Below are positions 17,025 through 26,365 of a stretch of DNA of 64,000 bases, one piece after another. The DNA comes from Thermoproteota archaeon (GTDB lineage: Archaea; Thermoproteota; Nitrososphaeria; Nitrososphaerales; Nitrosopumilaceae). Position 1 is the first letter of the stretch. The number at the start of each line of letters is the position of its first letter. The notes under the pieces are model-generated. The model saw only the letters and a program-made list of their open reading frames with translations. It had not been told where the DNA came from and did no database searches. Both the position numbers and the translations under genes were made by a program. The stretch is from the NCBI GenBank assembly GCA_003352285.1, contig QQVN01000002.1:124001-188000 (forward strand), read 5' to 3'.

Positions 17025-17816
17025 ATGTATAGAATCATGTCCATATTCCTAGATACAAAAGAACTTGAAAAAATTATTGACGAAAAAGATCTTCTAATTA
17101 TTGATACTAGATCATTCAAAGAATATTCTGAAGACCATATACCAAATGCTGTTAATCTTGATCTCTTTTCACTTCATTGGCTAGATTCATCAAAAACTGG
17201 AATTGAAGCATTTACATCTCAAATGGAAAAAATATTCTCTTTTGCTGGAATTACCTATGAGAAAAAAATTGTATTCTACGATGATATTTCGGGAATGCTG
17301 GCAGCTAGGGGAGTTTGGATAATGATGTATTTTTCCCATACTCAAACTTTCATGTTAGATGGAGGATTCAAAAAGTGGAAATTAGAAGATTTACCAATTG
17401 ATAGAAAAATTAATCCATTCAAGCCATCAAAATTTAAGGCCAAAATTAACCCCGATGTTTTAGTGGGATTTGAGTTTCTGCAAAAAAACTTGGATAACTT
17501 GACAATTATTGATGTGCGTTCTAAAGAAGAATTCGATGGAACGTTAATTCGAGCTGCACGAGGAGGTCATATTCCTAATGCAATCAACATTGATTGGAAT
17601 ATGAATATCGATACCAACGGAAAGATGAAGGATTCCAAAGAACTCAGTACTCTATATGAAATTCCAAAAGATTCAACAGTTGTAACATATTGTCAGGGTG
17701 CGTACAGAGCTGCTAACACATTTTTGGCATTAAAAAAACTTGGATATCAAAATGTCAAAGTCTACTTGGGCTCTTGGGGAGAATGGGGAAATAAACTAGA
17801 ACTTCCTATCTGTTAG
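17025..17816 (+). CDS. Sulfurtransferase with two rhodanese domains
   Basis: A 263-residue protein with two rhodanese domains. The first (about 5-120) is inactive: its active-site loop reads YDDISGMLAAR with Asp in place of Cys. The second (about 145-262) has the catalytic cysteine in YCQGAYRAANTF near residue 225, with the preceding TIIDVRSKEEFDG and GHIPNAINIDW motifs. Such tandem proteins are thiosulfate- or mercaptopyruvate-sulfurtransferase-like, moving sulfane sulfur for cofactor or detoxification needs. The CQGAYR loop differs from the CRKGVT of classical thiosulfate enzymes. The ATG at 17037 (MSIFLDTKELE) is an alternative start. Confidence 0.88.
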   Translation: MYRIMSIFLDTKELEKIIDEKDLLIIDTRSFKEYSEDHIPNAVNLDLFSLHWLDSSKTGIEAFTSQMEKIFSFAGITYEKKIVFYDDISGMLAARGVWIMMYFSHTQTFMLDGGFKKWKLEDLPIDRKINPFKPSKFKAKINPDVLVGFEFLQKNLDNLTIIDVRSKEEFDGTLIRAARGGHIPNAINIDWNMNIDTNGKMKDSKELSTLYEIPKDSTVVTYCQGAYRAANTFLALKKLGYQNVKVYLGSWGEWGNKLELPIC

Positions 17817-19987
17817 TGTTTTTTCCAATTAAATTGATTATAGATTAATTCTGGTCTTACTTGTCTGAATGGTTTTGCTCCACCATCATACCACTTTGTA
17901 AAGAATTCATACAAGTGCAATCTGAGAGATTGAATATACACAATCAACCCCTCAATCATCATAATTCCCAAGTTTCCTCCAATGATCATTGCCCAGGCTC
18001 CAGCAGACTCTGCTCCTCCAAGTGAGCTAAATGCGTTGTTTACCGTAAGTAATAATGCAGCATGTACAAGTAACATAATTCCAAGTCTAGCATAGCTAAT
18101 TGTATGAGCCAAACTTTCAACAGTCTTTCCAAGCAAGACCTCCATTACCACATTTGCTGCACTGCCTCCTTCTTCTGGATGGTGTTTAGCATGTAAAATA
18201 CCACCAATCATCATCATAACCATTGAACCAATTACTATTACAACTGCTATTCTGGTAATTATCCAAACTTGGGCCCAATCGCCAAGAAACACTGTAACCC
18301 ATGGAACAGGCTCATCATGAACTTTTGAATACATGTTCATTACATCGTATTGGGAACCAATAGCACACATCATAATTACTACAATTCCGCCATACAATGC
18401 AATGTTTGGAATTGCTTCCATTGCCATGACAAACTTTTGTCCTTTCTGAGCTAATCTTTTCACTCTAAGTACCATTGCCCAAACTAGATGAATAATTCCA
18501 AGAAATAGTGAAACTTTGAGAATATTAATTACTTGATCAAATGTTAATTCTGCAACACTAAGAATTCCAACTAGCCATGAAATCGAATGCAGTGCACCGC
18601 CTTCTTCTAACAGTGACTCAAACGGTGTCATATGATCAATATGATAACCAAACATTTCACCTGCACCAACTCCTGCAATTGCAGCTGATGCACCAGATAT
18701 TGCAATCAACATTCCCCACTTTGAGAGTGTTCCTTGTCCTTTGAACTTGAATAAGAGACCCATACCCATTAACAAAAGTCCATGTCCAAGGTCTGCAAAC
18801 ATTAATCCGTAAAATATTGGCCACATCAAGGCAATCATTGGTGTAGGATCAGACTCACCCTTCTTTGGAATTCCCTGGCTTTCTGTAATTACTTCAAAGG
18901 TCTTTACAAATTTTTTATTATCAAATAAGGTTGGTGAATCTTGAATTAATTTTGGATCTTTAACATCTTCTACTATAGATGCCCACTGCTTTGTGCTCTC
19001 AGTAAACTTCTTCTCCATTTTACTTGGAATGTATCCTCTAATCACTGCAAAATTTTTCGTCCCTGCTGGTTTTCGTAAGGTTTCTAACACATCTTTTGCA
19101 ACAAATGCAGCTTCATGCAATGCCAGCAATTCCTGTCTTATGCTCTTTTTGATCTTCATAATTTCTTTGGTGATGGATTTTTGTTTCTCGGTAAGCTCTT
19201 TGATCTTTGATACTGCTAGAGAATACGCCTCACTGGGAACTTGCGGCATACCTTCTGGGATTACAAATGGATTAGCGTTAAAACTACGAAATACTTTTAG
19301 GACTTTATCAGTTTCTTGGGTATCTGCAATAACCAACACTGCAGATTTCTCTTTACTACCCAAATCATATTTCTGAATTAAAATTCCTTCTAATGTTCTT
19401 ACTATCTCATTGTAATCTGCAGAGTTTATCACAAATAGATTGGTGTAGAAATATTTCATTAATCCAAAGCCTGAAAGATCAATCTGGAGTTTTTTTACCA
19501 TATCAAGAGTATCTCTTAATGATGTATACTCTTCTATGGATCTCTTTGTGGTGGATGCCTCCTCCAAAAGTTTTGCCGGCTTATCAATCACACTTGGAGC
19601 TTTTTTCTCCAAGTCTTCTATCATGGATTCAACTTCGTTAATCTCAAGATCCTTCTTTTTGATTACGGTTCCTTTGAAGAGAATCTCTAAGATACCAACC
19701 CGTAAGGGAACATCAAGTCCTTTTACAACATCATCAACTGATTGGAATAGTTTTTGTGCTTCTAATAGTAGATCATCAATTTCTGGAGTTACTAGATCAC
19801 TTTCCGAATCAATCTTTTGAAACCACTCAAATTCAGTTAGTCTAGAAATTGCTTGTGGAGATTCTGATCTTGGAAGAATAACAGTACCTAATTTAAGATC
19901 GGCAACTACCAAGTCATATCTGTGTTTTTTAATAGATTTTAATATCTTTCTGAATCGTACCGGAATCTTCCAAACATTAAAATCCAT
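17813..19987 (-). CDS. atpI: A-type ATP synthase subunit I (a)
   Basis: A large membrane subunit, 724 residues from the ATG at 19987. A longer frame from 20014 would add nine unlikely residues and overlap atpE more. The N-terminal half is soluble and helical. The C-terminal half has about eight membrane helices, including GESDPTPMIALMWPIFYGLM, FADLGHGLLLMGMG and the channel helix SYARLGIMLLVHAALLLTVN with the conserved arginine. It forms the ion half-channels against the c ring. It is transcribed away from atpE with essentially no intergenic space, so both promoters must overlap coding sequence. Confidence 0.9.
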   Translation of the reverse strand: MDFNVWKIPVRFRKILKSIKKHRYDLVVADLKLGTVILPRSESPQAISRLTEFEWFQKIDSESDLVTPEIDDLLLEAQKLFQSVDDVVKGLDVPLRVGILEILFKGTVIKKKDLEINEVESMIEDLEKKAPSVIDKPAKLLEEASTTKRSIEEYTSLRDTLDMVKKLQIDLSGFGLMKYFYTNLFVINSADYNEIVRTLEGILIQKYDLGSKEKSAVLVIADTQETDKVLKVFRSFNANPFVIPEGMPQVPSEAYSLAVSKIKELTEKQKSITKEIMKIKKSIRQELLALHEAAFVAKDVLETLRKPAGTKNFAVIRGYIPSKMEKKFTESTKQWASIVEDVKDPKLIQDSPTLFDNKKFVKTFEVITESQGIPKKGESDPTPMIALMWPIFYGLMFADLGHGLLLMGMGLLFKFKGQGTLSKWGMLIAISGASAAIAGVGAGEMFGYHIDHMTPFESLLEEGGALHSISWLVGILSVAELTFDQVINILKVSLFLGIIHLVWAMVLRVKRLAQKGQKFVMAMEAIPNIALYGGIVVIMMCAIGSQYDVMNMYSKVHDEPVPWVTVFLGDWAQVWIITRIAVVIVIGSMVMMMIGGILHAKHHPEEGGSAANVVMEVLLGKTVESLAHTISYARLGIMLLVHAALLLTVNNAFSSLGGAESAGAWAMIIGGNLGIMMIEGLIVYIQSLRLHLYEFFTKWYDGGAKPFRQVRPELIYNQFNWKKH
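19974..19982 (+). promoter_or_regulatory. Possible TATA box of the atpEABD operon, inside atpI
   Basis: CATTAAAAT lies within the first codons of atpI and is centred about 30 bp before TTG 20008. It is the best candidate promoter element for atpE because the two genes have no gap. Confidence 0.35.
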
Positions 19988-20007
19988 TGAGGAACGACCG
20001 CACTTCG

Positions 20008-20607
20008 TTGGCATTAGCTTCTTCCCTAGAACGAACTATTGACAAAATACTTGATCGTACAGAAAATGATGCCTTAACCGGCCTCAAAGAATCATTAGAA
20101 GCCTCAAAGAAAACCCTTGATGACTCTATACCAAAATTACAACAAGAGTATGATAAGATTATCAATGACGGCAAAAAAGAGGCAGAAAAATTAGAAAAAC
20201 AGATCGTAGGAAGCTCCGATCTAGAAATGAGAAACAAGCAAATCGTCCTCGTTGAGGAAGCAATTGAAAGAGCCTTTGCTAAAGCCACAGATCAAATTAA
20301 AAACACAAAGAGAGATGAAAACTATACGCAATTAATCACAAAATTAATCGAAGAATCCACCAAAATTCTTGGAACTTCGGAAATTACAGTTTACTCAAAT
20401 TCAACAGATAAAGAGATCATACAAAAAATCTTACCAAAATTTTCAGGAGCACAATTAGCTCCTGAATCAATCAACTGTCTTGGAGGAATTAAAGTCAAAT
20501 CCAAAAATGGAGCAATGACTTTTGATAATACACTAAACGCAAGACTTGAACGTATGAAGCCTTTAATAAGGAAAGAAATTGCAACCCAATTTGGATTAGG
20601 TAATTAA
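20008..20607 (+). CDS. atpE: A-type ATP synthase subunit E
   Basis: The peripheral-stalk subunit, 199 residues from TTG 20008 ([20 protein letters not shown]). A TTG at 19987 would add seven residues. The N-terminal two thirds are a long charged coiled coil; the C-terminal domain (about 110-199, with [37 protein letters not shown]) is the conserved globular part that binds the A/B hexamer. It heads the operon E-A-B-D. TTG 20008 is favoured by the TATA-like CATTAAAAT about 30 bases upstream, but the choice is uncertain. Confidence 0.85.
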   Translation: MALASSLERTIDKILDRTENDALTGLKESLEASKKTLDDSIPKLQQEYDKIINDGKKEAEKLEKQIVGSSDLEMRNKQIVLVEEAIERAFAKATDQIKNTKRDENYTQLITKLIEESTKILGTSEITVYSNSTDKEIIQKILPKFSGAQLAPESINCLGGIKVKSKNGAMTFDNTLNARLERMKPLIRKEIATQFGLGN

Positions 20608-20608
20608 T

Positions 20609-22387
20609 TTGGTAGCAAAAGGTAGAATTGTTTGGGTTAGTGGACCGGCAGTAAAGGCAGATGGAATGTCTGATGCAAAAATGTATGAGACTGTATCTGT
20701 TGGAAATTCAAAACTAATCGGTGAGGTTATTCGTTTAACAGGTGATGTTGCATTTATTCAAGTATACGAATCTACTAGTGGATTAAAACCAGGAGAACCT
20801 GTAGTTGGTACAGGTAACCCATTAAGCGTTTTACTGGGACCAGGAATTATAGGACAAATCTATGACGGAATCCAGAGACCCCTAAAAGAATTATCCAAAA
20901 AATCAGGCTCATTCATTGGACGTGGAATTACTACTACGCCAGTTGATATGACAAAGAAATATCATTTTGTTCCTAGTGTCAAAGTTGGGGATGAAGTAGA
21001 ACCTGGAAATATCATTGGTGTTGTAAAAGAAACTGATCTTATCGATCATAGCATAATGGTTCCACCAAATCATTCTGGTGGAAAGATTACAAATATCGTA
21101 AGTGAAGGTGATTATGATCTAGAGACAGAAATAGCCACTGCAGAAAAAGATGGCAGTTCATCTCCAATCAAAATGTATCATAAATGGCCTGTGCGACAAC
21201 CACGTCCTTACAAAGTACGATATGATCCTACTGTTCCATTACTTACTGGTCAACGAGTTATTGATACTTTCTTCCCTATTGCAAAAGGAGGAACAGGTTC
21301 AATTCCAGGAGCATTTGGAACTGGAAAGACAGTTACATTACACCAAATAGCAAAATGGGCTGATTCTCAAGTTGTAGTTTACATTGGATGTGGTGAACGT
21401 GGAAACGAAATGACTGAAGTTCTTGTTGAATTCCCACACCTAAAAGATCCAAGAACTGGAAAACCATTAATGGATAGAACTGTTCTTGTTGCAAACACAA
21501 GTAACATGCCAGTAGCAGCAAGAGAAGCAAGCATCTACACTGGAGTCACCATTGCAGAATACTATAGAGACATGGGAAAAGACGTTGTACTTGTAGCAGA
21601 TTCAACTAGCAGATGGGCAGAAGCACTTCGTGAGATGAGTGGTAGATTAGAAGAGATGCCTGCAGAAGAAGGTTATCCATCATATCTTGCATCAAGATTA
21701 GCAGAATTCTATGAAAGAGCTGGTAGAGTAAGAGCAAAAGGCAGTCCAGACAGAGATGGCTCAGTAACTCTTGTTGGTGCAGTGTCTCCATCCGGTGGTG
21801 ACTTTACAGAACCAGTAACAACTCACACTATGAGATTTATCAAAACTTTCTGGGCTCTTGATGCTAAACTTGCATACTCTAGACACTATCCATCAATTAA
21901 CTGGATGAACAGCTACTCTGGATACTTGGCCGATATTGCCAAATGGTGGGGACAAAATGTTAGTGATGAATGGCTTAGTCTTAGAAGCGAAGCCTATGGT
22001 GTTTTACAAAGAGAGGATACACTAAAAGAAATTGTAAGATTACTTGGACCAGAAGCATTACCAGATGAGGAAAAACTAATTTTAGAAGTTGCAAGGATGA
22101 TCAAGATTGGAATCCTACAACAGAACTCTTTTGATGATGTTGACACTTACTGCAGTCCTGAGAAACAAGTAAAGTTACTCAAATTACTAGTAGACTTTTA
22201 CAAACATGGTCAGCAGGCACTCAAGGAAGGAGCATCACTTGCTGATATTCGCTCAATGTCAATTATTTCTTCAATGCTCAAAGCTAGAATGGAAATCAAA
22301 GATGATGAAATTCCAAAACTAGATCAGCTTTTCCAATCAATGGATGAACAATTCAAAAGCATTTCAGGAGTGAAGGTCACAAATTGA
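20609..22387 (+). CDS. atpA: A-type ATP synthase catalytic subunit A
   Basis: A 592-residue catalytic subunit with Walker [14 protein letters not shown] (about residues 232-244), the family-specific insertion after residue about 115, and [11 protein letters not shown] plus the [27 protein letters not shown] region. It makes or hydrolyses ATP at the A3B3 head. The start is TTG 20609, immediately after the atpE stop. The length is standard for archaeal A subunits. No intein is present. Confidence 0.95.
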   Translation: MVAKGRIVWVSGPAVKADGMSDAKMYETVSVGNSKLIGEVIRLTGDVAFIQVYESTSGLKPGEPVVGTGNPLSVLLGPGIIGQIYDGIQRPLKELSKKSGSFIGRGITTTPVDMTKKYHFVPSVKVGDEVEPGNIIGVVKETDLIDHSIMVPPNHSGGKITNIVSEGDYDLETEIATAEKDGSSSPIKMYHKWPVRQPRPYKVRYDPTVPLLTGQRVIDTFFPIAKGGTGSIPGAFGTGKTVTLHQIAKWADSQVVVYIGCGERGNEMTEVLVEFPHLKDPRTGKPLMDRTVLVANTSNMPVAAREASIYTGVTIAEYYRDMGKDVVLVADSTSRWAEALREMSGRLEEMPAEEGYPSYLASRLAEFYERAGRVRAKGSPDRDGSVTLVGAVSPSGGDFTEPVTTHTMRFIKTFWALDAKLAYSRHYPSINWMNSYSGYLADIAKWWGQNVSDEWLSLRSEAYGVLQREDTLKEIVRLLGPEALPDEEKLILEVARMIKIGILQQNSFDDVDTYCSPEKQVKLLKLLVDFYKHGQQALKEGASLADIRSMSIISSMLKARMEIKDDEIPKLDQLFQSMDEQFKSISGVKVTN

Positions 22388-23769
22388 CAGTCGAAGGCGG
22401 AGTTCAATATAGCAAAATTGCTGAAATCAAAGGTCCACTAGTAATTGTTGATGATGTAGAAAACGCTGCTTTTGATGAACTAGTAGAAATTGAAACCAGT
22501 GATGGAGAAAGAAGATTGGGTAAGGTATTAGAAGTTGGAAATCACCAGGCAATTGTTCAAGTCTTTGAAGGAACCACAGGATTATCTGTTTCAGGTACTA
22601 ATGCAAAGTTTGTCGGCAAAGTCATGGAGATGCCAGTATCAAAAGAAGTACTTGGAAGAGTATTTGATGGATTAGGCAGACCAAAAGATGGTCTTCCAGA
22701 ACCAATTGCTGACAAGTTCATTGACGTTAACGGTGAACCAATGAACCCAGAACAAAGAGAATATCCTAAGGACTTTATCCAAACTGGCGTTTCTGTAATT
22801 GATGGAATGATTACACTTGTCAGAGGACAAAAACTTCCAATCTTTTCAGGCTCTGGTATGTCACACAATATTTTAGCAGCTCAAATTGCACGTCAAGCAT
22901 CTGTTGTTGGAACAGAAGAAGACTTTGCAGTAGTCTTTGCAGCAATTGGAGTGCAGTATAGCGAAGCAGAATATTTCAAACGAAGTTTAGAAGAATCTGG
23001 TGCACTCAAACGAAGTGTTCTATTCCTTAATCTTGCAGATGATCCAGCTATTGAAAGAATTATCACTCCTCGTGTAGCACTTACAGTTGCAGAATATCTA
23101 GCATTTGATCTAGGAATGCATGTACTTGTCATTCTTACTGACATGACAAACTATGCAGAGGCATTAAGAGAAATTAGTGCTGCAAGAGAAGAAGTTCCTG
23201 GTAGAAAAGGATACCCAGGATATCTATACACTGACCTATCTACAATCTATGAAAGAGCAGGAAGACTAGTAGGAAGAAAAGGCAGTGTAACACAAGTTCC
23301 AATCTTATCCATGCCATCTGATGATATTACTCATCCAATTCCAGATCTTACTGGTTATATCACTGAAGGCCAAATTGTATTAGGCAGAGATCTCTTCCGT
23401 CAAGGAGTTTATCCTCCAGTCAACATTTTGATGAGTCTTAGCAGATTAATGAAAGATGGAATTGGTGAAGGTAGAACTAGAGATGATCACCAAGAAATTT
23501 CTAACCAAAACTACGATGCATATTCCAGAGCACAAGAGGTACGCGCATTAGCTGGTATTGTAGGAAAAGCAGGTCTTACTGAGATTGACTTAAAGTATAT
23601 GGATGTAGGTGATGTTTTTGAAAAAGAATTCTTATCTCAAGATATTGATGAGAATAGAACTATTGAAGAAACATTAGGAATTCTCTGGAAAGTTGTCTCC
23701 AATCTTCCAAAGAACGAACTTACAAAAGTAAAAGACAAATTTGTAGAACAGCATTACAAGGGTAGCTAA
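22384..23769 (+). CDS. atpB: A-type ATP synthase regulatory subunit B
   Basis: A 461-residue non-catalytic subunit. The P-loop position reads [21 protein letters not shown], the modified, non-hydrolysing form typical of B subunits. Other conserved stretches include [34 protein letters not shown] and [32 protein letters not shown]. It alternates with subunit A in the head. The start is TTG 22384, overlapping the atpA stop by four bases (TTGA), so translation is coupled. Confidence 0.95.
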   Translation: MTVEGGVQYSKIAEIKGPLVIVDDVENAAFDELVEIETSDGERRLGKVLEVGNHQAIVQVFEGTTGLSVSGTNAKFVGKVMEMPVSKEVLGRVFDGLGRPKDGLPEPIADKFIDVNGEPMNPEQREYPKDFIQTGVSVIDGMITLVRGQKLPIFSGSGMSHNILAAQIARQASVVGTEEDFAVVFAAIGVQYSEAEYFKRSLEESGALKRSVLFLNLADDPAIERIITPRVALTVAEYLAFDLGMHVLVILTDMTNYAEALREISAAREEVPGRKGYPGYLYTDLSTIYERAGRLVGRKGSVTQVPILSMPSDDITHPIPDLTGYITEGQIVLGRDLFRQGVYPPVNILMSLSRLMKDGIGEGRTRDDHQEISNQNYDAYSRAQEVRALAGIVGKAGLTEIDLKYMDVGDVFEKEFLSQDIDENRTIEETLGILWKVVSNLPKNELTKVKDKFVEQHYKGS

Positions 23770-23771
23770 GA

Positions 23772-24404
23772 ATGTCTTTTGGGCAGAACGTAGCTGCAAC
23801 TAAAATCGAGTTACTAAAATACAAACGCTCAAGCCAAGTTGCCACTATGGTACAGAAAATTCTTGACGACAAGCGTAAAGTTTTACTAAAAAATATTGAA
23901 GAGATGATTGTTGAAGCCTCAAAGGCTCGAGGAGGAATCTGGGATCCATTGCAAGACATTTACAAATCTGTTAACGAGGCGTACCTTTCTCTAGGTACAT
24001 CCACTGTAGATTCAGTTGCACAATCAACTCCTGCAGTAATGGAAGTTGAAGTAAATATCAGAAGAGTTGTTGATGTAAAAATTCCTGCTCTCACTGTAAC
24101 TGAAAAAGATACAAAATCAGTACCTTATGGATTTGCCGATACAAACTCTTCAATAGATCGAGCATCAAAGCAAATCAAAGTTTTGCTGCCTAAAATTTGC
24201 AAGGCTGCAGAATATGAGAACTCTATCTTTAGCTTGGCAAAGGCACTTGAAAAGACCCAAAAACTGCTTAACGCCTTAGAAAACGTAATTATTCCACAAT
24301 ATCACCAAAGAATCAAATTCATTTTGGCAACATTAGAAGAGAGAGAAAGGGAAGAATTCGCAAAGTTAAAAAAAGTGAAGGCTGCCATGGAGAAGAGAAA
24401 ATAA
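23772..24404 (+). CDS. atpD: A-type ATP synthase subunit D (central rotor)
   Basis: A 210-residue protein forming two long helices of the rotor shaft. The start AATKIELLKYKRSSQVATMV and the C-terminal NALENVIIPQYHQRIKFILATLEEREREEFAKLKKVK are diagnostic of subunit D. It begins two bases after atpB and overlaps the next short ORF (TAATG). Confidence 0.93.
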   Translation: MSFGQNVAATKIELLKYKRSSQVATMVQKILDDKRKVLLKNIEEMIVEASKARGGIWDPLQDIYKSVNEAYLSLGTSTVDSVAQSTPAVMEVEVNIRRVVDVKIPALTVTEKDTKSVPYGFADTNSSIDRASKQIKVLLPKICKAAEYENSIFSLAKALEKTQKLLNALENVIIPQYHQRIKFILATLEEREREEFAKLKKVKAAMEKRK

Positions 24405-24535
24405 TGGCAAAAGAAGAAATTAAATCACTAGTCGAAAATTCTAAAAAAATTCTAGAGCAAGATTTTGAACAGCATTCAAAGAATGTGAAAAGTGAATTAA
24501 ACTCTTTCAAAAAAAAGACACTAGATCGGGTTTGA
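24404..24535 (+). CDS. 43-residue coiled-coil protein in the ATP synthase operon
   Basis: A short gene whose ATG overlaps the atpD stop (TAATG). It encodes a 43-residue, fully helical, charged protein (opening AKEEIKSLVENSKKILEQDF). There is no membrane segment. Its position between atpD and atpK and its coiled-coil nature resemble a shortened peripheral-stalk H/G subunit, the usual partner of subunit E, which is otherwise not seen in this locus. Assignment as an H-like subunit is an inference. Confidence 0.6.
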   Translation: MAKEEIKSLVENSKKILEQDFEQHSKNVKSELNSFKKKTLDRV

Positions 24536-24552
24536 TTAGAAAACATTATCAT

Positions 24553-24562
24553 GATTTAAATA
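24553..24562 (+). promoter_or_regulatory. TATA-like element before atpK
   Basis: GATTTAAATATG (core TTTAAATA) is centred about 30 bases before the atpK ATG, giving the c-ring gene its own promoter besides read-through from atpD. Confidence 0.4.
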
Positions 24563-24587
24563 TGGAAATTTTGGAGCAGAGTCATAA

Positions 24588-24899
24588 ATGAAACAAATTG
24601 CAACTCTTCTTATAGCATCTCTTGCATTGTCAGCAGTAGGATTTACTGGATTGGCATATGCAGCAGAAGGCGAGACTGCAAGTGGAAGTTCTGACTCATT
24701 AAAAATTCTAGGTGCAGGTCTAGCATTTGGTCTTGCAGCATTTGGTGCAGGAATTGGTTTGGGTCAAGTAGGTGCAGCAGGTCTTGCTGTAATCAGTGAA
24801 AATCCAGCTCTACAATCTAAAGTATTCATCTTTGTAGGTATGGTAGAATCCATTGCAATCTACGGTATAGTAATGATGTTCATTATTCTCGGTCAATAG
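24588..24899 (+). CDS. atpK: A-type ATP synthase subunit K (c ring, proteolipid)
   Basis: A 103-residue proteolipid. The N-terminal signal-like peptide (about 1-26, ending AYAAEG) is followed by two membrane helices. The ion-binding glutamate lies in GMVESIAIYG of the second helix. The first helix carries GIGLGQVG. Q in helix 1 with E-S and Y five residues after the Glu in helix 2 resembles the Na+-binding set of Ilyobacter c subunits, though the Thr after Ser is Ile here. Coupling ion is therefore open. An own TATA-like element suits the high copy number needed. Confidence 0.92.
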   Translation: MKQIATLLIASLALSAVGFTGLAYAAEGETASGSSDSLKILGAGLAFGLAAFGAGIGLGQVGAAGLAVISENPALQSKVFIFVGMVESIAIYGIVMMFIILGQ

Positions 24900-24931
24900 A
24901 CCAGAAACATTCTAAAAAGAATTTTTTAAAA

Positions 24932-25393
24932 TTAATTATATTTTAGTTTATTCACATCTAAAATTCTACTACAGTATCTGCATTTTAGAACCAAACCATC
25001 TCTATCAATTACCTGCATTACTGATTCTATGTGCTCAGTACTGTTTGTAATACAATCTGGATTTGAGCATCGGAAAATTCTACCAATTTCATTTGGAAGT
25101 GAGACTCTTCGTTTTTCAACCAGCTTGAAATTTTTAATGATGTTTACAGTTGCTTTAGGGGCAATTACAGCCAGTTTGTTTGTATCATCATCTCTAAGAA
25201 ATCGGTTTTCAACTTTGATTATGTCTTTTTTCTTAAATTTTCCACTTGGAACATTTAATGCAATGGTAATTAAACTTCCATCTTTTCCATCTATGTCCAA
25301 GGCGTTTAAAACACGAAGGCCTTTACCCTCGTCAATATGATCTATTACTGTACCTTCACGTATTCTTCTTACGATCAGTTCAGACTCTTGCAT
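24932..25393 (-). CDS. pyrI: Aspartate carbamoyltransferase regulatory chain
   Basis: Regulatory subunit, 153 residues from the ATG at 25393 (MQESELIVRRIREGTVIDHI). A frame from 25414 adds seven residues but would run over the TATA box. The N-terminal allosteric nucleotide-binding domain is followed by a zinc domain with CSNPDC and CRYC as four cysteine ligands. It binds PyrB and transmits ATP/CTP control of pyrimidine synthesis. It is divergent from pyrB rather than in the usual pyrBI order. Confidence 0.92.
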   Translation of the reverse strand: MQESELIVRRIREGTVIDHIDEGKGLRVLNALDIDGKDGSLITIALNVPSGKFKKKDIIKVENRFLRDDDTNKLAVIAPKATVNIIKNFKLVEKRRVSLPNEIGRIFRCSNPDCITNSTEHIESVMQVIDRDGLVLKCRYCSRILDVNKLKYN

Positions 25394-25411
25394 CAGAATA
25401 CTTTGTATAGT

Positions 25412-25421
25412 CACCTGTATA
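25412..25421. promoter_or_regulatory. Shared TATA-like element between pyrI and pyrB
   Basis: TGTATATATG is nearly self-complementary. It is about 23 bp from the pyrI ATG at 25393 and about 19 bp from the pyrB ATG at 25435, so one element may serve both directions. Confidence 0.45.
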
Positions 25422-25434
25422 TATGATTGAAAGA

Positions 25435-26364
25435 ATGAATGATTTTTTTCAAAAAGACATCATTTCTATTCGCGATCTAGATAAACAAAAACTAGAGACT
25501 ATCTTCAAGGCAACAGATAAAGTCATTAATTTAGATCCAAATCAAAGACGGGAAATTGCCCGTGGTAAAACTTTGGGATATTTGTTTTTTGAACCAAGTA
25601 CTAGAACTAGACTGAGTTTTGAAGCAGCTATGGCCTCAGTAGGCGGAACATCACTTGGAATAGCAGATGTTACATCATCTTCTACACAAAAAGGTGAGAG
25701 CCTTGCAGATACGGTAAAAATAATGTCAATCTATTCCGATGTTTTGGTCTTGAGGCATTCCTTGGATGGTTCTAGCCGTTTTGCAGCTGAAATTTCATCA
25801 GAACCAATAATTAATGCCGGAAGTGGAACAGAAGAACATCCTACTCAAGCAATACAGGATCTGTATACGATAAAAAACATAAAGAAAAAGATCGATGGTC
25901 TAAAAATTGGAATAGTTGGAGACCTAAAATATGGAAGAACTGTTTACTCTTTACTACAAGGTTTAGGAAATTACGATGTAAATGTGAGTCTTATCTCACC
26001 GGAACCACTCAAAATTCGTTCTGACTCTGTATATGAAATAAAGAAACGATTGGATTTCTCTGAAACAACAAACCTTGAGGATGTAATTGATGATCTTGAT
26101 GTGGTGTATGTTACTAGAATTCAAAAAGAAAGATTTCCTGATGAGGAAGAATACATCAAAGTTAAGGGAAGTTATGTGATAGGATTAGACCTTCTCAAAA
26201 AAATGAAAGATGATGCAATAATCATGCATCCTCTACCCAGATTAGACGAAATCTCTACTGAAGTTGACAAGACACCTCAAGCAAAATATTTCCAGCAAGC
26301 CGAATTTGGTAAATACACCAGAGCTGCACTACTTGGACTAATCCTAAATGAAAATGGTTTTTAG
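25435..26364 (+). CDS. pyrB: Aspartate carbamoyltransferase catalytic chain
   Basis: Catalytic chain with the carbamoyl-phosphate loop EPSTRTRLSFEAAM, STQKGESLADT, HPTQAIQDLYTI and HPLPRLDEIS. It condenses carbamoyl phosphate and aspartate, the first committed pyrimidine step. The ATG at 25435 (MNDFFQKDIISIRD, 309 residues) is preferred to 25423 because the latter lies only a few bases from the TATA-like element. Product feeds UMP, then PyrH in this same window. Confidence 0.95.
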   Translation: MNDFFQKDIISIRDLDKQKLETIFKATDKVINLDPNQRREIARGKTLGYLFFEPSTRTRLSFEAAMASVGGTSLGIADVTSSSTQKGESLADTVKIMSIYSDVLVLRHSLDGSSRFAAEISSEPIINAGSGTEEHPTQAIQDLYTIKNIKKKIDGLKIGIVGDLKYGRTVYSLLQGLGNYDVNVSLISPEPLKIRSDSVYEIKKRLDFSETTNLEDVIDDLDVVYVTRIQKERFPDEEEYIKVKGSYVIGLDLLKKMKDDAIIMHPLPRLDEISTEVDKTPQAKYFQQAEFGKYTRAALLGLILNENGF

Positions 26365-26365
26365 A

